Assembly (NCBI RefSeq): GCF_014145335.1
Contig: NZ_JACIVI010000005.1
Location: 81,503 to 145,502, forward strand
DNA from: Aquariibacter albus
Lineage (GTDB): Bacteria > Pseudomonadota > Gammaproteobacteria > Burkholderiales > Burkholderiaceae_C
DNA: 64,000 nucleotides
Direction: 5' to 3'
Notes under the pieces: model-generated
Database searches by the model: none
The model's input: only the letters and a program-made list of their open reading frames with translations
What the model was told of the DNA's origin: nothing
Position numbers and translations under genes: made by a program
Shown here: positions 35,383 to 46,842 of the stretch, one piece after another
How positions within the stretch are numbered: the stretch's first letter is position 1
How the letters are laid out: every line of letters starts with the position of its first letter

Positions 35383-36140
35383 CGCAGGCCCCCGCTGGCC
35401 GCGACACGGGCCGTGCCGCACTCGCGCAGCGGCTGCGGCAGCGTCTGCGCGGCGGGCTTGGGATCGGCCGGCAGCGGCTGGGCCGCCAGCCAGGCGGCGA
35501 CCGCCTCGACCTCGTCGGGCGCCAGCGCACGGGCCAGCTCGGCCATGCAGTCGGGCGCGCGGGCCTGGCGCTGGCCGGTGCGCCAGGCCCCGAGCTGGGC
35601 GTTCAGGTAGTCGCGCGACAGGCCGAGCAGGCCGGGCATGGCGGGCTGGGCGCCGGTCAGGCCTTCGCCGTGGCAGGCCACGCAGGCCGGCAGGCGGCGG
35701 GCCGGATCGCCGTGGCGGACCAGGGCCTCGCCGCGGGCCCGCTGGGCGGCGGAAGCGGTCGGCCGCTCGGGTGGCGGATAGGGCAGATCGAGCGCGGCGA
35801 AATGACCGGCCAGGGTGGCCAGGTAGTCGTCGGACAGCGGGGCCAGCAGGCGCGCCATCCCGGCATGCGGCCGGCGGCCGTCGCGGAAGTGGAGCAACTG
35901 CTGCAGCAGGTAGCCGGCCGGCTTGCCGGCGAGGCGCGGAAAGTAGCCGCCCGGCGTGGCCCGCCCGGCCGCGCCATGGCAGGCAGTGCAGGCCAGTGCG
36001 CGCTGGGCCAGGGTGTCGGGCAGGGTCGGCGGGGCGGCAGGCGGCGGGACGGCGGCGGCAGGCGCAGCCGCGAGCGTCAGCATGAACAGAAGGGCAGGCA
36101 GCATGGAGGGGCCCGGCGGACGGGCAGGCAACAGGGGCAT
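35379..36140 (-). CDS. dihaem cytochrome c4-like protein
   Basis: 253-residue periplasmic cytochrome with a signal peptide (SMLPALLFMLTLAAAPAAA) and two CxxCH sites at C51-H55 (CTACH) and C153-H157 (CVACH), each followed by a class I fold (GGYFPRLAGKPAGYLLQQLLHFRDG and MPGLLGLSRDYLNAQLGAW). The twin-domain layout and the YLxxQL segments are those of cytochrome c4. First gene of the two-cytochrome operon, followed 92 bases after its partner by the FNR-like regulator. An alternative start at the internal ATG (MLPALLF) would place the signal peptide directly at the N-terminus. Confidence 0.88.
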   Translation of the reverse strand: MPLLPARPPGPSMLPALLFMLTLAAAPAAAVPPPAAPPTLPDTLAQRALACTACHGAAGRATPGGYFPRLAGKPAGYLLQQLLHFRDGRRPHAGMARLLAPLSDDYLATLAGHFAALDLPYPPPERPTASAAQRARGEALVRHGDPARRLPACVACHGEGLTGAQPAMPGLLGLSRDYLNAQLGAWRTGQRQARAPDCMAELARALAPDEVEAVAAWLAAQPLPADPKPAAQTLPQPLRECGTARVAASGGLR

Positions 36141-36238
36141 CGAGGTCGGCCGGGTCGGGCGCCAACCGACCCAGCGGATGCAAGCCTAGGCCCTGTGCTG
36201 CGGCCTGAACAGCAGCAGTGCCGGCGCGAAAGACCGGA

Positions 36239-37741
36239 TCAGCGGGCCGCGGCGGCCGCCATCTCGGCGATCCAGCCGCCCAGCGTGGCGAGGGCCGGGC
36301 CCTCGCGGGCCGCATCGCCGTGACCGGCGTTCAGCCGGATGCAGTGCCGGAAGCCGCGCCGGGCCGAGAAGATCGGCCCGGGCGCCAGGCTGATGCCGGC
36401 CGCCAGCGCGCGGCGGTGCAGGGCCAGCGCGTCCACGCCTTCGGGCATCTCGATCCACAGGAAGTAGCCGCCTGCCGGCCGGGTGGCGCGGCAGCCCGGG
36501 GGGAAGTGGCGCGCCACCGCCTCGGCCAAGGCGGCCTGCTGTGCGGCCAGACGGCGACGCAGCAGGCGCAGGTGCCGGTCATAGCCGCCCCCTTCGAGGT
36601 AGGCCGCGATCGCGAGCTGGGCCGGCATCGAGGCGCCCAGCGTGCTGCCGAGCCTGAGCCGCGAGACCGCCTGCCGCCAGCGTCCGGCCAGCGCCCAGCC
36701 GATGCGGTAGCCCGGCGCCAGGCATTTGGAGAAGGAGCCGCAGTGCAGCACCAGGCCGTCGGTGTCGAAGGCCTTGGCGGGCCGCGGCCGGCTCGGGCCG
36801 AAGTGCAGCTCGGCGTAGACGTCGTCTTCGATCAGGGGCAGCCGGTGGCGGCGCAGGGCCTCGACCAGCGCCTGCTTCTTCGCCTCGGGCATCAGGAAGC
36901 CCAGGGGGTTCTGGAAGCTGGTCATCAGCCAGCAGGCCGCCGGGCGGTGGCGCTGGATGGCCTGCTCCAGCGCGTCGAGCTCGATGCCCTCGCGCGGATG
37001 GGTCGGCACCTCGACGGCCTCCAGACCGAGGCGCTCCAGCGCATGCAGCGCGGCGTAGAAGGTCGGCGACTCGATCAGCACCTTGTCGCCCGGCCGGGTG
37101 ACGGCGGCCAGGCAGAGGTTCAGCGCCTCCAGCGCGCCGTGGGTGATCAGCACGTCCTCGGGCGCGACGGCCAGGCCCTCGGCGCAGTAGCGGCGGGCGA
37201 TCTGGCGGCGCAGCGCCGGGTCGCCGGGGCCGAGGTCGTCGATCGTCGTCCAAGGGTCGAGGCGCTGCAGCGCGCCGGCGGCCAGCCGGCCCAGGCGCGG
37301 CAGCGGAAAGAGCAGCGGACTGGGGAAGGCCGAGCCGAGCGGCACCACCTCGCGGGCCAGGGTGGCCTCCAGGATCTCGAAGACCTGGGCGCTGACATCC
37401 AGCGGCCCGGCCTGCGCCTGCGGCTGGGAGGGCCGCTCGGGCTCGGGCAGCGGGGGCGGGGCGGCCTCGGTGACGTAGTAGCCCGAGCGCTCGCGGGCCC
37501 GGACCAGGCCCTCGGCCTCCAGCCGGTAATAGGCCTGGAAGACGGTGGCCGGACTGCAGCGCTGGCTGGCACAGGCTGCGCGCACGGAGGGCAGGCGGTC
37601 GCCTGGACGCAGGGCGCCGCGGCGGATGGCCCCGGCGATCTCGGCGGCCAGGGCCTCGTAGCGGGGGATGCGGGCAGCCGGCTGCGCGGGGTCGGCAGAT
37701 GGCGTGGACGGCGGAGGGGGCGGGGCGCGGCGGGCAGGCAT
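36239..37741 (-). CDS. MocR/PdxR-type regulator (GntR helix-turn-helix fused to aminotransferase domain)
   Basis: 500-residue fusion. The N-terminal GntR-type winged helix (about 25-95) shows [27 protein letters not shown] and [18 protein letters not shown]. The fold-type I aminotransferase domain has [35 protein letters not shown] and the PLP lysine in [17 protein letters not shown]. Such proteins sense PLP or an amino-acid adduct and usually control a divergent neighbour; here the divergent gene is uvrA, which is not a typical target. The ATG at 37741 gives the family length; earlier codons would run into uvrA. Confidence 0.88.
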   Translation of the reverse strand: MPARRAPPPPPSTPSADPAQPAARIPRYEALAAEIAGAIRRGALRPGDRLPSVRAACASQRCSPATVFQAYYRLEAEGLVRARERSGYYVTEAAPPPLPEPERPSQPQAQAGPLDVSAQVFEILEATLAREVVPLGSAFPSPLLFPLPRLGRLAAGALQRLDPWTTIDDLGPGDPALRRQIARRYCAEGLAVAPEDVLITHGALEALNLCLAAVTRPGDKVLIESPTFYAALHALERLGLEAVEVPTHPREGIELDALEQAIQRHRPAACWLMTSFQNPLGFLMPEAKKQALVEALRRHRLPLIEDDVYAELHFGPSRPRPAKAFDTDGLVLHCGSFSKCLAPGYRIGWALAGRWRQAVSRLRLGSTLGASMPAQLAIAAYLEGGGYDRHLRLLRRRLAAQQAALAEAVARHFPPGCRATRPAGGYFLWIEMPEGVDALALHRRALAAGISLAPGPIFSARRGFRHCIRLNAGHGDAAREGPALATLGGWIAEMAAAAAR

Positions 37742-37786
37742 CGGGGGCGGCGTCACCCCGGCTTCGGCCCGGATGCGCCCGGTGAC

Positions 37787-37792
37787 TATGAT
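37787..37792 (+). promoter_or_regulatory. possible -10 box of uvrA
   Basis: TATGAT in an otherwise very G+C-rich 100-base divergent spacer, 50 bases before the uvrA start. The -35 partner (TTCGGC near 37763) is weak. No CTG-N10-CAG LexA-type box is present in this spacer, unlike uvrA of enteric bacteria. Confidence 0.3.
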
Positions 37793-37841
37793 CGCCGGTT
37801 GCCCGCGACTTCCCCGCGGGCCCTGCCCCACGCCCCACCGC

Positions 37842-40778
<2,937 letters not shown>

Positions 40779-40784
40779 GGCGGT

Positions 40785-40803
40785 ACCGCCTTCGCTAGGC
40801 GGT
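40785..40803 (+). terminator. hairpin after uvrA
   Basis: ACCGCCT (40785-40791) and AGGCGGT (40797-40803) pair perfectly around TCGCT, 7 bases after the uvrA stop codon ends. The left arm can also pair with the upstream AGGCGGT at 40778-40784 as a 14-base palindrome. No T-run, so termination strength is uncertain. Confidence 0.45.
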
Positions 40804-40912
40804 CGGCGGCCCTGACCGGGCCGCGTGCACGATCGCACAAGCTGCCCGGAACGCAGGCCCTGACCACCGGGAGGGCACTCAAGCGCAGGGGACGGCTGCC
40901 GATGGAAGCGGC

Positions 40913-41524
40913 ATGGCCGCCCTGCTCGCTTCCCCTCCCGCCCGAACAGCTCAAGCCGTCCTGCGGACCTTGCTGCCCCTGCTGGTCGGCGTGAGCCTGT
41001 GCGCAGGCGCTGAGGCAGGCAAGGGCGGCCTGCGCCCCTGCGCAGACGAAGGCGTGATCCAGGCCCAGTGGCTGGCCGCCCTGAATGCCGTGCGCGCCCA
41101 GGGCGCCCACTGCAGCGCAGGCGATCCGGCCATCGCCCAGGCGCCGGAGCTGCACTGGGCCCCGGAGCTGGCCGATGGCGCACGCTATCTCGCCGAGGAC
41201 CTTGCCGCGCACGACCGCGTCGCGCACACCGACAGCGCGGATCGGGACTTCGAGGAACGCGTGCGTGCCACGGGCTACCCCTTCCGGGCCGCAGGCGAGA
41301 ACGTCGCGGCGGGACAGGCGGATTTCAACCGCACCCTCAGGGCCTGGCTGGCCAGCCCCTCGCACTGCCGCACGATGATGCGCAGCCGCTACACCGAGGT
41401 CGGCCTGGCGTGCTTCGAGCGCAGCGGCTCAAGCTACGGCCGCTACTGGGTGGCCCACTTCGGCCAGCCCCAGGAAGATGTGCGCCGGGGAAGTCCGCTG
41501 CAAGAGGACACCGTCCACCCCTGA
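40913..41524 (+). CDS. CAP-domain (SCP/PR1-like) secreted protein
   Basis: 203 residues. The N-terminal hydrophobic stretch (LLPLLVGVSLCAGAEAG) is a signal peptide. The CAP fold shows VIQAQWLAALNAVRAQGAHC, LHWAPELADGARYLAEDLAAHD, FRAAGENVAAGQADF, SPSHCRTMMRSRYTEVGLAC and YWVAHFGQP. Histidines of the CAP cavity are present in HTDSA and SHC. Four cysteines may form disulfides, in keeping with export. Bacterial CAP proteins have mixed or unknown roles. It is followed convergently by the PEP-CTERM gene 18 bases away. Confidence 0.82.
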   Translation: MAALLASPPARTAQAVLRTLLPLLVGVSLCAGAEAGKGGLRPCADEGVIQAQWLAALNAVRAQGAHCSAGDPAIAQAPELHWAPELADGARYLAEDLAAHDRVAHTDSADRDFEERVRATGYPFRAAGENVAAGQADFNRTLRAWLASPSHCRTMMRSRYTEVGLACFERSGSSYGRYWVAHFGQPQEDVRRGSPLQEDTVHP

Positions 41525-41542
41525 GCCGAAGGTAAGACCGAC

Positions 41543-42454
41543 CTAGCTGGACTGCCTTCGCCGACGCAGAACGTGTTGGGCAGCAGCCAGACCCAACAGC
41601 CCCAAGCCCAGCAGAACGGCTCGGCCCGGCTCGGGAATGGGCGTGACCTGTGTGGGCGGGATCAGGATCGGGGTGTAGGGTATCCCGGGACCGCCACCGG
41701 TTGGCGGCGCGAACGACACCGGAGAGATCGGATTGGCTGCTGGTCCACCCAAGGGCTCGGCCGATGGATCGGTCGAGAGGACCTGCTGCGCGGCCGGCGC
41801 GCCCGGCAGGGCGGCTGGAGGGACTTCCACCTCGTTGGACAACACCTTCTCCGGCTGACGGGTGATACGGCTAACGTTGCGGCAGACGGTCGGCACGAGG
41901 ATGCAGGCGTCGGCTTCGCAGTAGACAAGCCCGCGTTCAACCATCGCGTCGGTCCAGCGATCCCGGCTGACTGAACGGCAGACCTGGCCCTCGGCAAAGT
42001 GCATGTCGCGGATGTCGGGGGCATAAAGCCGCAGGCCGGCGATGGAGTCGCGGCGGATCTCGACCATGTCGTCGTAGTCATGCTCCGCCATACGCGCCTT
42101 GAGCCGGGCTCGAACATCCCCAGGCAGGTCGGTGTAGCGGTCCACAGCCGCAGGCACCCTGCCGGAATAAGGTCGGTGACCCGGGCGGTCCCAGCTGCAA
42201 CGTTCCAGCGTGGCCGGCCTCGGCAGGGCCGGCGCCGACCTGACCGGCCCGGCGCGGCGCTTCGCGGCGTCGGTCGCCTCTGTCCTCGCACGGGCCTTGG
42301 CCATCGCCTTGGCTGGCGTGGCCGTTGAAGATTCACCCATCAGACGACCCGCATCATGGGCCATCGCAGCAGTGGCGAACGTCACAGCACCACACACCGA
42401 CAGCAAGAGACGCCCAAGGGTGATGAGGCTGAGAGGCTGGATCGACTTGGCCAT
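41543..42454 (-). CDS. MHFG-family PEP-CTERM sorting-domain protein
   Basis: 303-residue exported protein. It has a signal peptide (LITLGRLLLSVCGAVTFATAAMA), a Lys/Arg/Ala-rich linker, and a core with DMHFAEGQVCRSVSRDRW and ERGLVYCEADACILVPTVCRNVSRI. The last two match the MHFG family, here with MHFA instead of MHFG. The Pro-rich stretch ends in the sorting signal PIPEPGRAVLLGLGLLGLAAAQ plus a basic tail, the PEP-CTERM layout read by an exosortase. Five cysteines in the core suggest disulfides. No exosortase or EPS genes are in the window. Role unknown; surface or biofilm matrix is the usual inference. Confidence 0.85.
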   Translation of the reverse strand: MAKSIQPLSLITLGRLLLSVCGAVTFATAAMAHDAGRLMGESSTATPAKAMAKARARTEATDAAKRRAGPVRSAPALPRPATLERCSWDRPGHRPYSGRVPAAVDRYTDLPGDVRARLKARMAEHDYDDMVEIRRDSIAGLRLYAPDIRDMHFAEGQVCRSVSRDRWTDAMVERGLVYCEADACILVPTVCRNVSRITRQPEKVLSNEVEVPPAALPGAPAAQQVLSTDPSAEPLGGPAANPISPVSFAPPTGGGPGIPYTPILIPPTQVTPIPEPGRAVLLGLGLLGLAAAQHVLRRRRQSS

Positions 42455-42686
42455 GAAATCGACAGGAGGACCACTTGCGTGGAAGCAAAACGCTCTGCCT
42501 TCCCTCGAAGGCCCGAAACTCCCTGCGCAGGCTTTGTAACAACCTGTCTGTAGCCTGTAGTTTAAGGCTTTGCACTGTTGCCAAACAGCCCCAGCGCACT
42601 AACCAACGTGGTCAAGCCGACAAATTCCATCCAGTTCATGCAGCAGCGCACACCCCGGCTGTTCGCCGTCGAGCCGTACAAAGCAG

Positions 42687-42709
42687 CAGGGGCGGCCAAG
42701 CCGCCCCTG
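42687..42709 (-). terminator. terminator of the SWIB gene
   Basis: Perfect 10-base-pair stem CAGGGGCGGC/GCCGCCCCTG with a 3-base loop, read on the minus strand and followed by CTGCTTTGT. It begins 23 bases after the SWIB stop. The rest of the 277-base gap (42455-42731) is less G+C-rich and holds direct repeats of CTACAG (minus strand) near 42545-42565, probably in the promoter of the PEP-CTERM gene. Confidence 0.65.
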
Positions 42710-42731
42710 TCTCGCCGAAATGCCGCTCAGT

Positions 42732-43112
42732 TCACTTGAGGTGACCACTGATCAGCTTGGTCATTTCGAACATCGACACCTGGGCCTGCTTGAAGATCTC
42801 CTTCAGCTTGGCATCCGCATTGATCATGCGCTTGTTGCTCGCGTCCTGGAGCTTGTGCTTCTTGATGTACTCCCAGACCTTCTTGGTCACCTCGGTCCGC
42901 GGCATCGGCTTGGCCCCGACGATGGCGGCCAGGGCCTCGCTCGGGGTCAGCGCCTTCATGAAGGCGGCGTTCGGCGTGCGCTTGACCGCCACCTTCTTCG
43001 CCGGCGCCTTCTTGGCAGCGGGCGCCTTCGCGACCGGTGCGGCCGCCTTCTTGGCCGGGGCAGCCTTCTTGGCCGGGGCGCGCTTGATCGCAGTCTTCTT
43101 CGCAGTTGCCAT
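42732..43112 (-). CDS. SWIB/MDM2-domain histone-like protein
   Basis: 126 residues. The N-terminal 46 are a Lys/Ala/Pro-rich histone-H1-like tail built from AKKA and APAKK units. The C-terminal SWIB domain (about 50-126) has MKALTPSEALAAIVGAKPMPRTEVTKKVWEYIKKHKLQ and INADAKLKEIFKQAQVSMFEMTKLISGHL. The domain is mainly eukaryotic and chlamydial but is widespread in Burkholderiales as a small basic protein, presumably nucleoid-associated. The ATG at 43112 directly precedes the tail. Followed by a clear terminator. Confidence 0.9.
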   Translation of the reverse strand: MATAKKTAIKRAPAKKAAPAKKAAAPVAKAPAAKKAPAKKVAVKRTPNAAFMKALTPSEALAAIVGAKPMPRTEVTKKVWEYIKKHKLQDASNKRMINADAKLKEIFKQAQVSMFEMTKLISGHLK

Positions 43113-43307
43113 GGTTCGGTACTCCATCCAGTCGTGGCTCGATGTTCCGGCCCGGCGGACCTGCTGTGAGGCGGTCGTCTTCTCGGGGCGCGGTGCGGGG
43201 CGCATGGTACTGCGCGCCCCCCCAAAAAAGAAGCCGTTTCCCTAGGAGAAATCCGAGGGTCTGATATCAATCACGCGCGGCGCCAGCCCATGCCCCTGAC
43301 ATCACAT

Positions 43308-43341
43308 CAGGCAATTGAATTGCTCACAATATGATTGCCTG
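43308..43341. promoter_or_regulatory. OhrR operator region
   Basis: GCAATT-G-AATTGC (43311-43323) is a 13-base palindrome like the CAATT/AATTG operators of MarR-type peroxide sensors. It is enclosed by larger perfect arms CAGGCAAT (43308-43315) and ATTGCCTG (43334-43341). This A+T-rich patch ends 24 bases before the ohrR start. Operator assignment follows from the family, not from data. Confidence 0.55.
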
Positions 43342-43364
43342 CAGCAGGAAAAGCGATCCCACCG

Positions 43365-43901
43365 ATGTCCAGCGCCCGCCTGTCCCGCCCGACCAGTCGC
43401 CTCGGCAACGCCCGCGGGCCCGCCCCGGGCGAGGCGGCGGCCAGCGAGCCGGACCCGCTGGCCCTGGCCTCGCAGCTCTGCTTCGCGCTCTACGCGAGTT
43501 CGCTGGCCATCCAGCGCCGCTACCGCGAGCCGCTTGCCGCGCTCGGCCTGACCTATCCGCAGTACCTGGTGATGCTGGTGCTGTGGGCCGAGGACGGCCT
43601 GAGCGTGTCGGCCGTCGGGGCGCGACTGATGCTGGATTCCGGCACGCTGACCCCGCTGCTCAAGCGCCTCGCGGCCCAGGGGCTGCTGGAGCGGCGCCGC
43701 GGCACCGAGGACGAGCGCCGCGTCGAACTGCACCTGACCCCCGCGGGCCGCGCGCTGCGGCGCCGCGCCTTGAACCTGCCGACCCAGATGGCTGCGGCCA
43801 TCGGTTGCACACCCGAGGTCCTGGAACCCATGGTCGAGGAACTGCACGAGCTGCGCCGCGCCTTGCAGGACGATCTGTCGGGCCCCGGACCGGCTGGCTA
43901 A
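43365..43901 (+). CDS. ohrR: MarR-family organic hydroperoxide sensor
   Basis: 178-residue OhrR repressor. The peroxide-sensing cysteine is C39 in ASQLCFALYASSLAIQRRYREPLAALGLTYPQYLVML, the family hallmark. The winged helix-turn-helix follows (LSVSAVGARLMLDSGTLTPLLKRLAAQGLLERRRGTEDERRV). The N-terminal 28 residues are unconserved. Start taken at ATG 43365; a TTG at 43335 would add ten residues but would lie inside the operator. It lies 105 bases upstream of ohr on the same strand and should repress both genes until oxidised. Confidence 0.93.
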   Translation: MSSARLSRPTSRLGNARGPAPGEAAASEPDPLALASQLCFALYASSLAIQRRYREPLAALGLTYPQYLVMLVLWAEDGLSVSAVGARLMLDSGTLTPLLKRLAAQGLLERRRGTEDERRVELHLTPAGRALRRRALNLPTQMAAAIGCTPEVLEPMVEELHELRRALQDDLSGPGPAG

Positions 43902-43956
43902 GCGCCCCTCGACCGATCGCCGCAGGCCCTCAAGCCCCCTTTCGCGCTTCCCCCCT

Positions 43957-43981
43957 AGGCAGCACCGCGCAGGCGCTGCCT
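43957..43981 (+). terminator. hairpin between ohrR and ohr
   Basis: AGGCAGC (43957-43963) and GCTGCCT (43975-43981) with an 11-base loop, followed by a pyrimidine run CCCTTCCC. It could be a weak terminator or a leader structure ahead of the ohr ribosome site AGGAGAT (about 43998-44004). Confidence 0.4.
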
Positions 43982-44006
43982 CCCTTCCCACCCCCAGGAG
44001 ATCCTC

Positions 44007-44432
44007 ATGGCCCTCGAACAAGTGCTCTACACCGCCCATGCCCGTGCCACCGGGGGCCGCGACGGCCGCGCGACGTCTTCGGACAGCGTGCTCGACGTCG
44101 AGCTCTCGACGCCCAAGGCGCTCGGCGGCGCCGGCGGGGCCGGCACGAATCCGGAGCAGCTCTTCGCCGCCGGCTACTCGGCCTGCTTCCTCGGTGCGAT
44201 GAAGTTCGTCGCGGGCCAGAAGAAGGTCGCGCTGCCGGCCGATGTGGCGGTCAGCGGCGCAGTCGGCATCGGTCCGATCCCGAACGGCTTTGGCATCCAG
44301 GTCGAGCTGAGCATCGAACTGCCCGGCATGGATCGCGCCGCGGCACAGGCCCTGATCGATGCGGCGCACATCGTCTGCCCCTACTCGAACGCGACCCGGG
44401 GCAATGTCGACGTGACGCTGAAGCTGGCCTGA
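44007..44432 (+). CDS. ohr: organic hydroperoxide resistance protein
   Basis: 141-residue Ohr of the OsmC family, a thiol peroxidase that reduces organic and lipid hydroperoxides using lipoyl proteins. Both catalytic cysteines are present: C60 in [15 protein letters not shown] and C124 in [13 protein letters not shown]. The N-terminal [20 protein letters not shown] is typical. The ribosome site AGGAGAT is well placed. Cytoplasmic. Regulated by the adjacent OhrR. Confidence 0.96.
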   Translation: MALEQVLYTAHARATGGRDGRATSSDSVLDVELSTPKALGGAGGAGTNPEQLFAAGYSACFLGAMKFVAGQKKVALPADVAVSGAVGIGPIPNGFGIQVELSIELPGMDRAAAQALIDAAHIVCPYSNATRGNVDVTLKLA

Positions 44433-44471
44433 GGCCCGGGGCTCGCGGCCCGCGGGTGGGCCGCACCGGAC

Positions 44472-46247
44472 TCACAAGGCGCCGCTGCGCTCGTCGGCCA
44501 GCTCGCGCTGGCGGCGGGCCTGCAGCTCGCGCAGGCGTGCGTCGACCACCGACGCCTCGATGAAGTCGCCGCGCACGCCGCGCTGCTGGGCGGCCTTCAG
44601 GCGGTCGATGGCCCCTTGCAGATCGGCCTGGGCCGCACGGGCCTCGGCGGCCGCGCGGAGGCTGCGCATGCCCTCGCCGAGGCGTTCCCAGACGCGCCCG
44701 AGCAGGGCCCAGGCCGGCCCGTCCTCGGGGCGCTCGGCCACCCAGGTCTGCAGCCGGTCGGCCATCGGCCGGAGCGCCTCGGGAGCGGCCCCGGGCAGCA
44801 AGGCCTGCTCGCTCGCCGCGAACAGCCAGACCCGGCCTTCGGACGGGGCGAAGCGGGCCTCCACCCCGGCCCCGGCCGAACCGCGGGAGGCGGCCAGGGC
44901 CTGCGCCAGACGGGTGGCTGCGCCGGCGGGATCGCCCCGGGCGATCTGCAGCTCGATGTCCAGCAGGTCCACCGTGCGCTGCGCGGCGGCGTCGCCGGCA
45001 GCAAGACGTCGCGCCTCGGGCAGTGCGCGCTCGGCACGCCCCCAGTCGCGCAACCTCAGCGAGGCCAGCGCGCTGGCATAGGCCTGGGCCAGCCTTTCGG
45101 CCGGCGGCGCGGCGGTCTCGCGACTCAGGGTCGCGTCCAGGGCCTGCCAGCGTTGCAGGGACAGGGCGCGCGGATCCATCAGCACGCGGGCGCGCGCCTG
45201 CATCAAGGCGTGCAGCAGGCTGCGCGGCGGCGCGCGCCGGCCGGATAGGTCGAGCCCAAGGCGGGAACGTGCCTCGCCGATGCGCTCGGTGCTCAGCGGA
45301 TGGGTGCGCAGATAGGGGAAGTTCTGGCTGTCGTTGAGCCGTGAGGCCTGGAGCAGCTTCTCGAACATCGAGGCCATGCCGGCCGGGTCGAAGCCGGCAC
45401 CCGTCAGCACCCCGTAGCCGATGCGGTCGGCCTCGCGCTCCATGTCACGCGAGTAGTTCAGCTGCCCCTGCATCGCGACGGCCTGGCCCCCGGCGATCAG
45501 GGCGTTGGCCGCGTCGGCGCTGCGGCTGGCCGCCAGCACCCCCAGGATCAGCGAGGCCACCGCCAGGATGGACCGGCTCTGGCTGGAGGCAACGCTGCGC
45601 GCGATGTGGCGCTGGGTCACGTGGCTCATCTCGTGCGCCAGCACGGAGGCCAGCTCGTCGGACGAAGCCGTCACCGCGATCAGGCCGAGGTGGATGCCGA
45701 CATAGCCTCCCGGCAGGGCAAAGGCATTGACCGAGGGGTCCTGGACGAGGAAGGTCCGCCAGGCAAAACGCTCGCCGAGCTCGGCCCCAACCTCGCCGCG
45801 GCGACTGGCGCTGTCGTAGAGCGGCTCCCAGAGTGCGCGGAGGTAGTCGTTGAGGACGGGGTCGTCGAGATACGCCGGATCCCGCCAGATGTCCCGCATG
45901 ATGCGGTCGCCCAGGCGTCGCTCCGTGCCGACCGGAATCGACTCGGCCCCCCCATCCCCCAGGGAGGGCAGGGCAGGCCGCTCGGCAGGCCCCGGCACCG
46001 GACTGGCCAGGGCCGCCAGGATGGCCAGGGTGCCGCCCGGCGAGGCGCTGTGCACATGGCCGGCATGGTCGGCCGCTCCGCCCTGCAGGGGCCCAGGCAG
46101 CGGGATCGGTTCGGCGAAGGCGGGCCGCCCCTGGGCTGGCCGGCCGGCGCCGAGGCCCAGCATCAGCAGACCCAGCAGCGCACGGCGCCGGCGATCGACG
46201 GCCACCGAAGCGCGCGGCGGGAGGGGGAGAAGGTCATGCGCGGCCAC
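44472..46247 (-). CDS. M48-family metalloprotease with C-terminal repeats (BepA/YfgC-like)
   Basis: 591 residues. An N-terminal basic stretch and hydrophobic segment ([17 protein letters not shown]) form an export signal. The M48 protease domain has the zinc site HEMSH (205-209) in [20 protein letters not shown], the third ligand region [14 protein letters not shown], and [17 protein letters not shown]. The C-terminal third is Ala-rich helical repeats of TPR type. BepA-like proteins act in the periplasm on outer-membrane protein assembly. Convergent with ohr and divergent from moaC with only 46 bases between. Confidence 0.9.
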   Translation of the reverse strand: MAAHDLLPLPPRASVAVDRRRRALLGLLMLGLGAGRPAQGRPAFAEPIPLPGPLQGGAADHAGHVHSASPGGTLAILAALASPVPGPAERPALPSLGDGGAESIPVGTERRLGDRIMRDIWRDPAYLDDPVLNDYLRALWEPLYDSASRRGEVGAELGERFAWRTFLVQDPSVNAFALPGGYVGIHLGLIAVTASSDELASVLAHEMSHVTQRHIARSVASSQSRSILAVASLILGVLAASRSADAANALIAGGQAVAMQGQLNYSRDMEREADRIGYGVLTGAGFDPAGMASMFEKLLQASRLNDSQNFPYLRTHPLSTERIGEARSRLGLDLSGRRAPPRSLLHALMQARARVLMDPRALSLQRWQALDATLSRETAAPPAERLAQAYASALASLRLRDWGRAERALPEARRLAAGDAAAQRTVDLLDIELQIARGDPAGAATRLAQALAASRGSAGAGVEARFAPSEGRVWLFAASEQALLPGAAPEALRPMADRLQTWVAERPEDGPAWALLGRVWERLGEGMRSLRAAAEARAAQADLQGAIDRLKAAQQRGVRGDFIEASVVDARLRELQARRQRELADERSGAL

Positions 46248-46293
46248 GGCCTATCATGCCAGCGCCCCGGTTTCCCCCATGTTTCCCGACCGC

Positions 46294-46803
46294 ATGTCCG
46301 TGAGCTCCTCCGAATCGTCCGCGCCCGCCTCGCCCCTGACCCATTTCGACGCGCAGGGGCAGGCCCACATGGTCGACGTGTCGGCCAAGCCCGCCACCCA
46401 CCGCAGCGCGACGGCCGAGGGCTGGATCCGCATGCTGCCGGCCACGCTCGCGCTGATTGCCGGCGGCCAGGCCAAGAAGGGCGATGTGCTGGGCATCGCG
46501 CGCATTGCCGCCATCCAGGGTGCGAAGCGCACGGCCGAACTGATCCCGCTCTGCCACCCGCTGCCCCTGACCCGCGTGGCCGCGCAGTTCGAGCTGGATT
46601 CCGCCGGCTCGCGCGTGCGCTGCGAGGTGACGGCCGAGACCGTCGGCCCGACCGGCGTGGAGATGGAGGCCCTGACCGCCGTGCAGGTCGCCCTGCTGAC
46701 GATCTATGACATGTGCAAGGCGGCCGACCGCGGCATGGTGATCGAGCAGGTGCGGCTGCTGGAGAAGCTCGGCGGCAAGTCGGGTCACTACCGCGCCGAC
46801 TGA
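46294..46803 (+). CDS. moaC: cyclic pyranopterin monophosphate synthase
   Basis: Second enzyme of molybdenum-cofactor synthesis, acting on the MoaA product. 169 residues from ATG 46294; ATG 46279 would add five. Seen: [91 protein letters not shown] and the closing [12 protein letters not shown]. The active-site lysine and histidines lie in these blocks. Single gene here; no other moa genes in the window. Convergent with the PglL-type gene 39 bases on. Confidence 0.96.
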   Translation: MSVSSSESSAPASPLTHFDAQGQAHMVDVSAKPATHRSATAEGWIRMLPATLALIAGGQAKKGDVLGIARIAAIQGAKRTAELIPLCHPLPLTRVAAQFELDSAGSRVRCEVTAETVGPTGVEMEALTAVQVALLTIYDMCKAADRGMVIEQVRLLEKLGGKSGHYRAD

Positions 46804-46842
46804 GGTCCCCGCCGCCCTCCGGGCCGGGGCCGCAAGGGCGCC

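Noticed and set aside
37742-37841. LexA box in the mocR-uvrA spacer
   Set aside because: No CTG-N10-CAG in the spacer.
43335-43364. TTG start for ohrR
   Set aside because: Would place the first codons inside the operator dyad; ATG 43365 gives the normal family layout.
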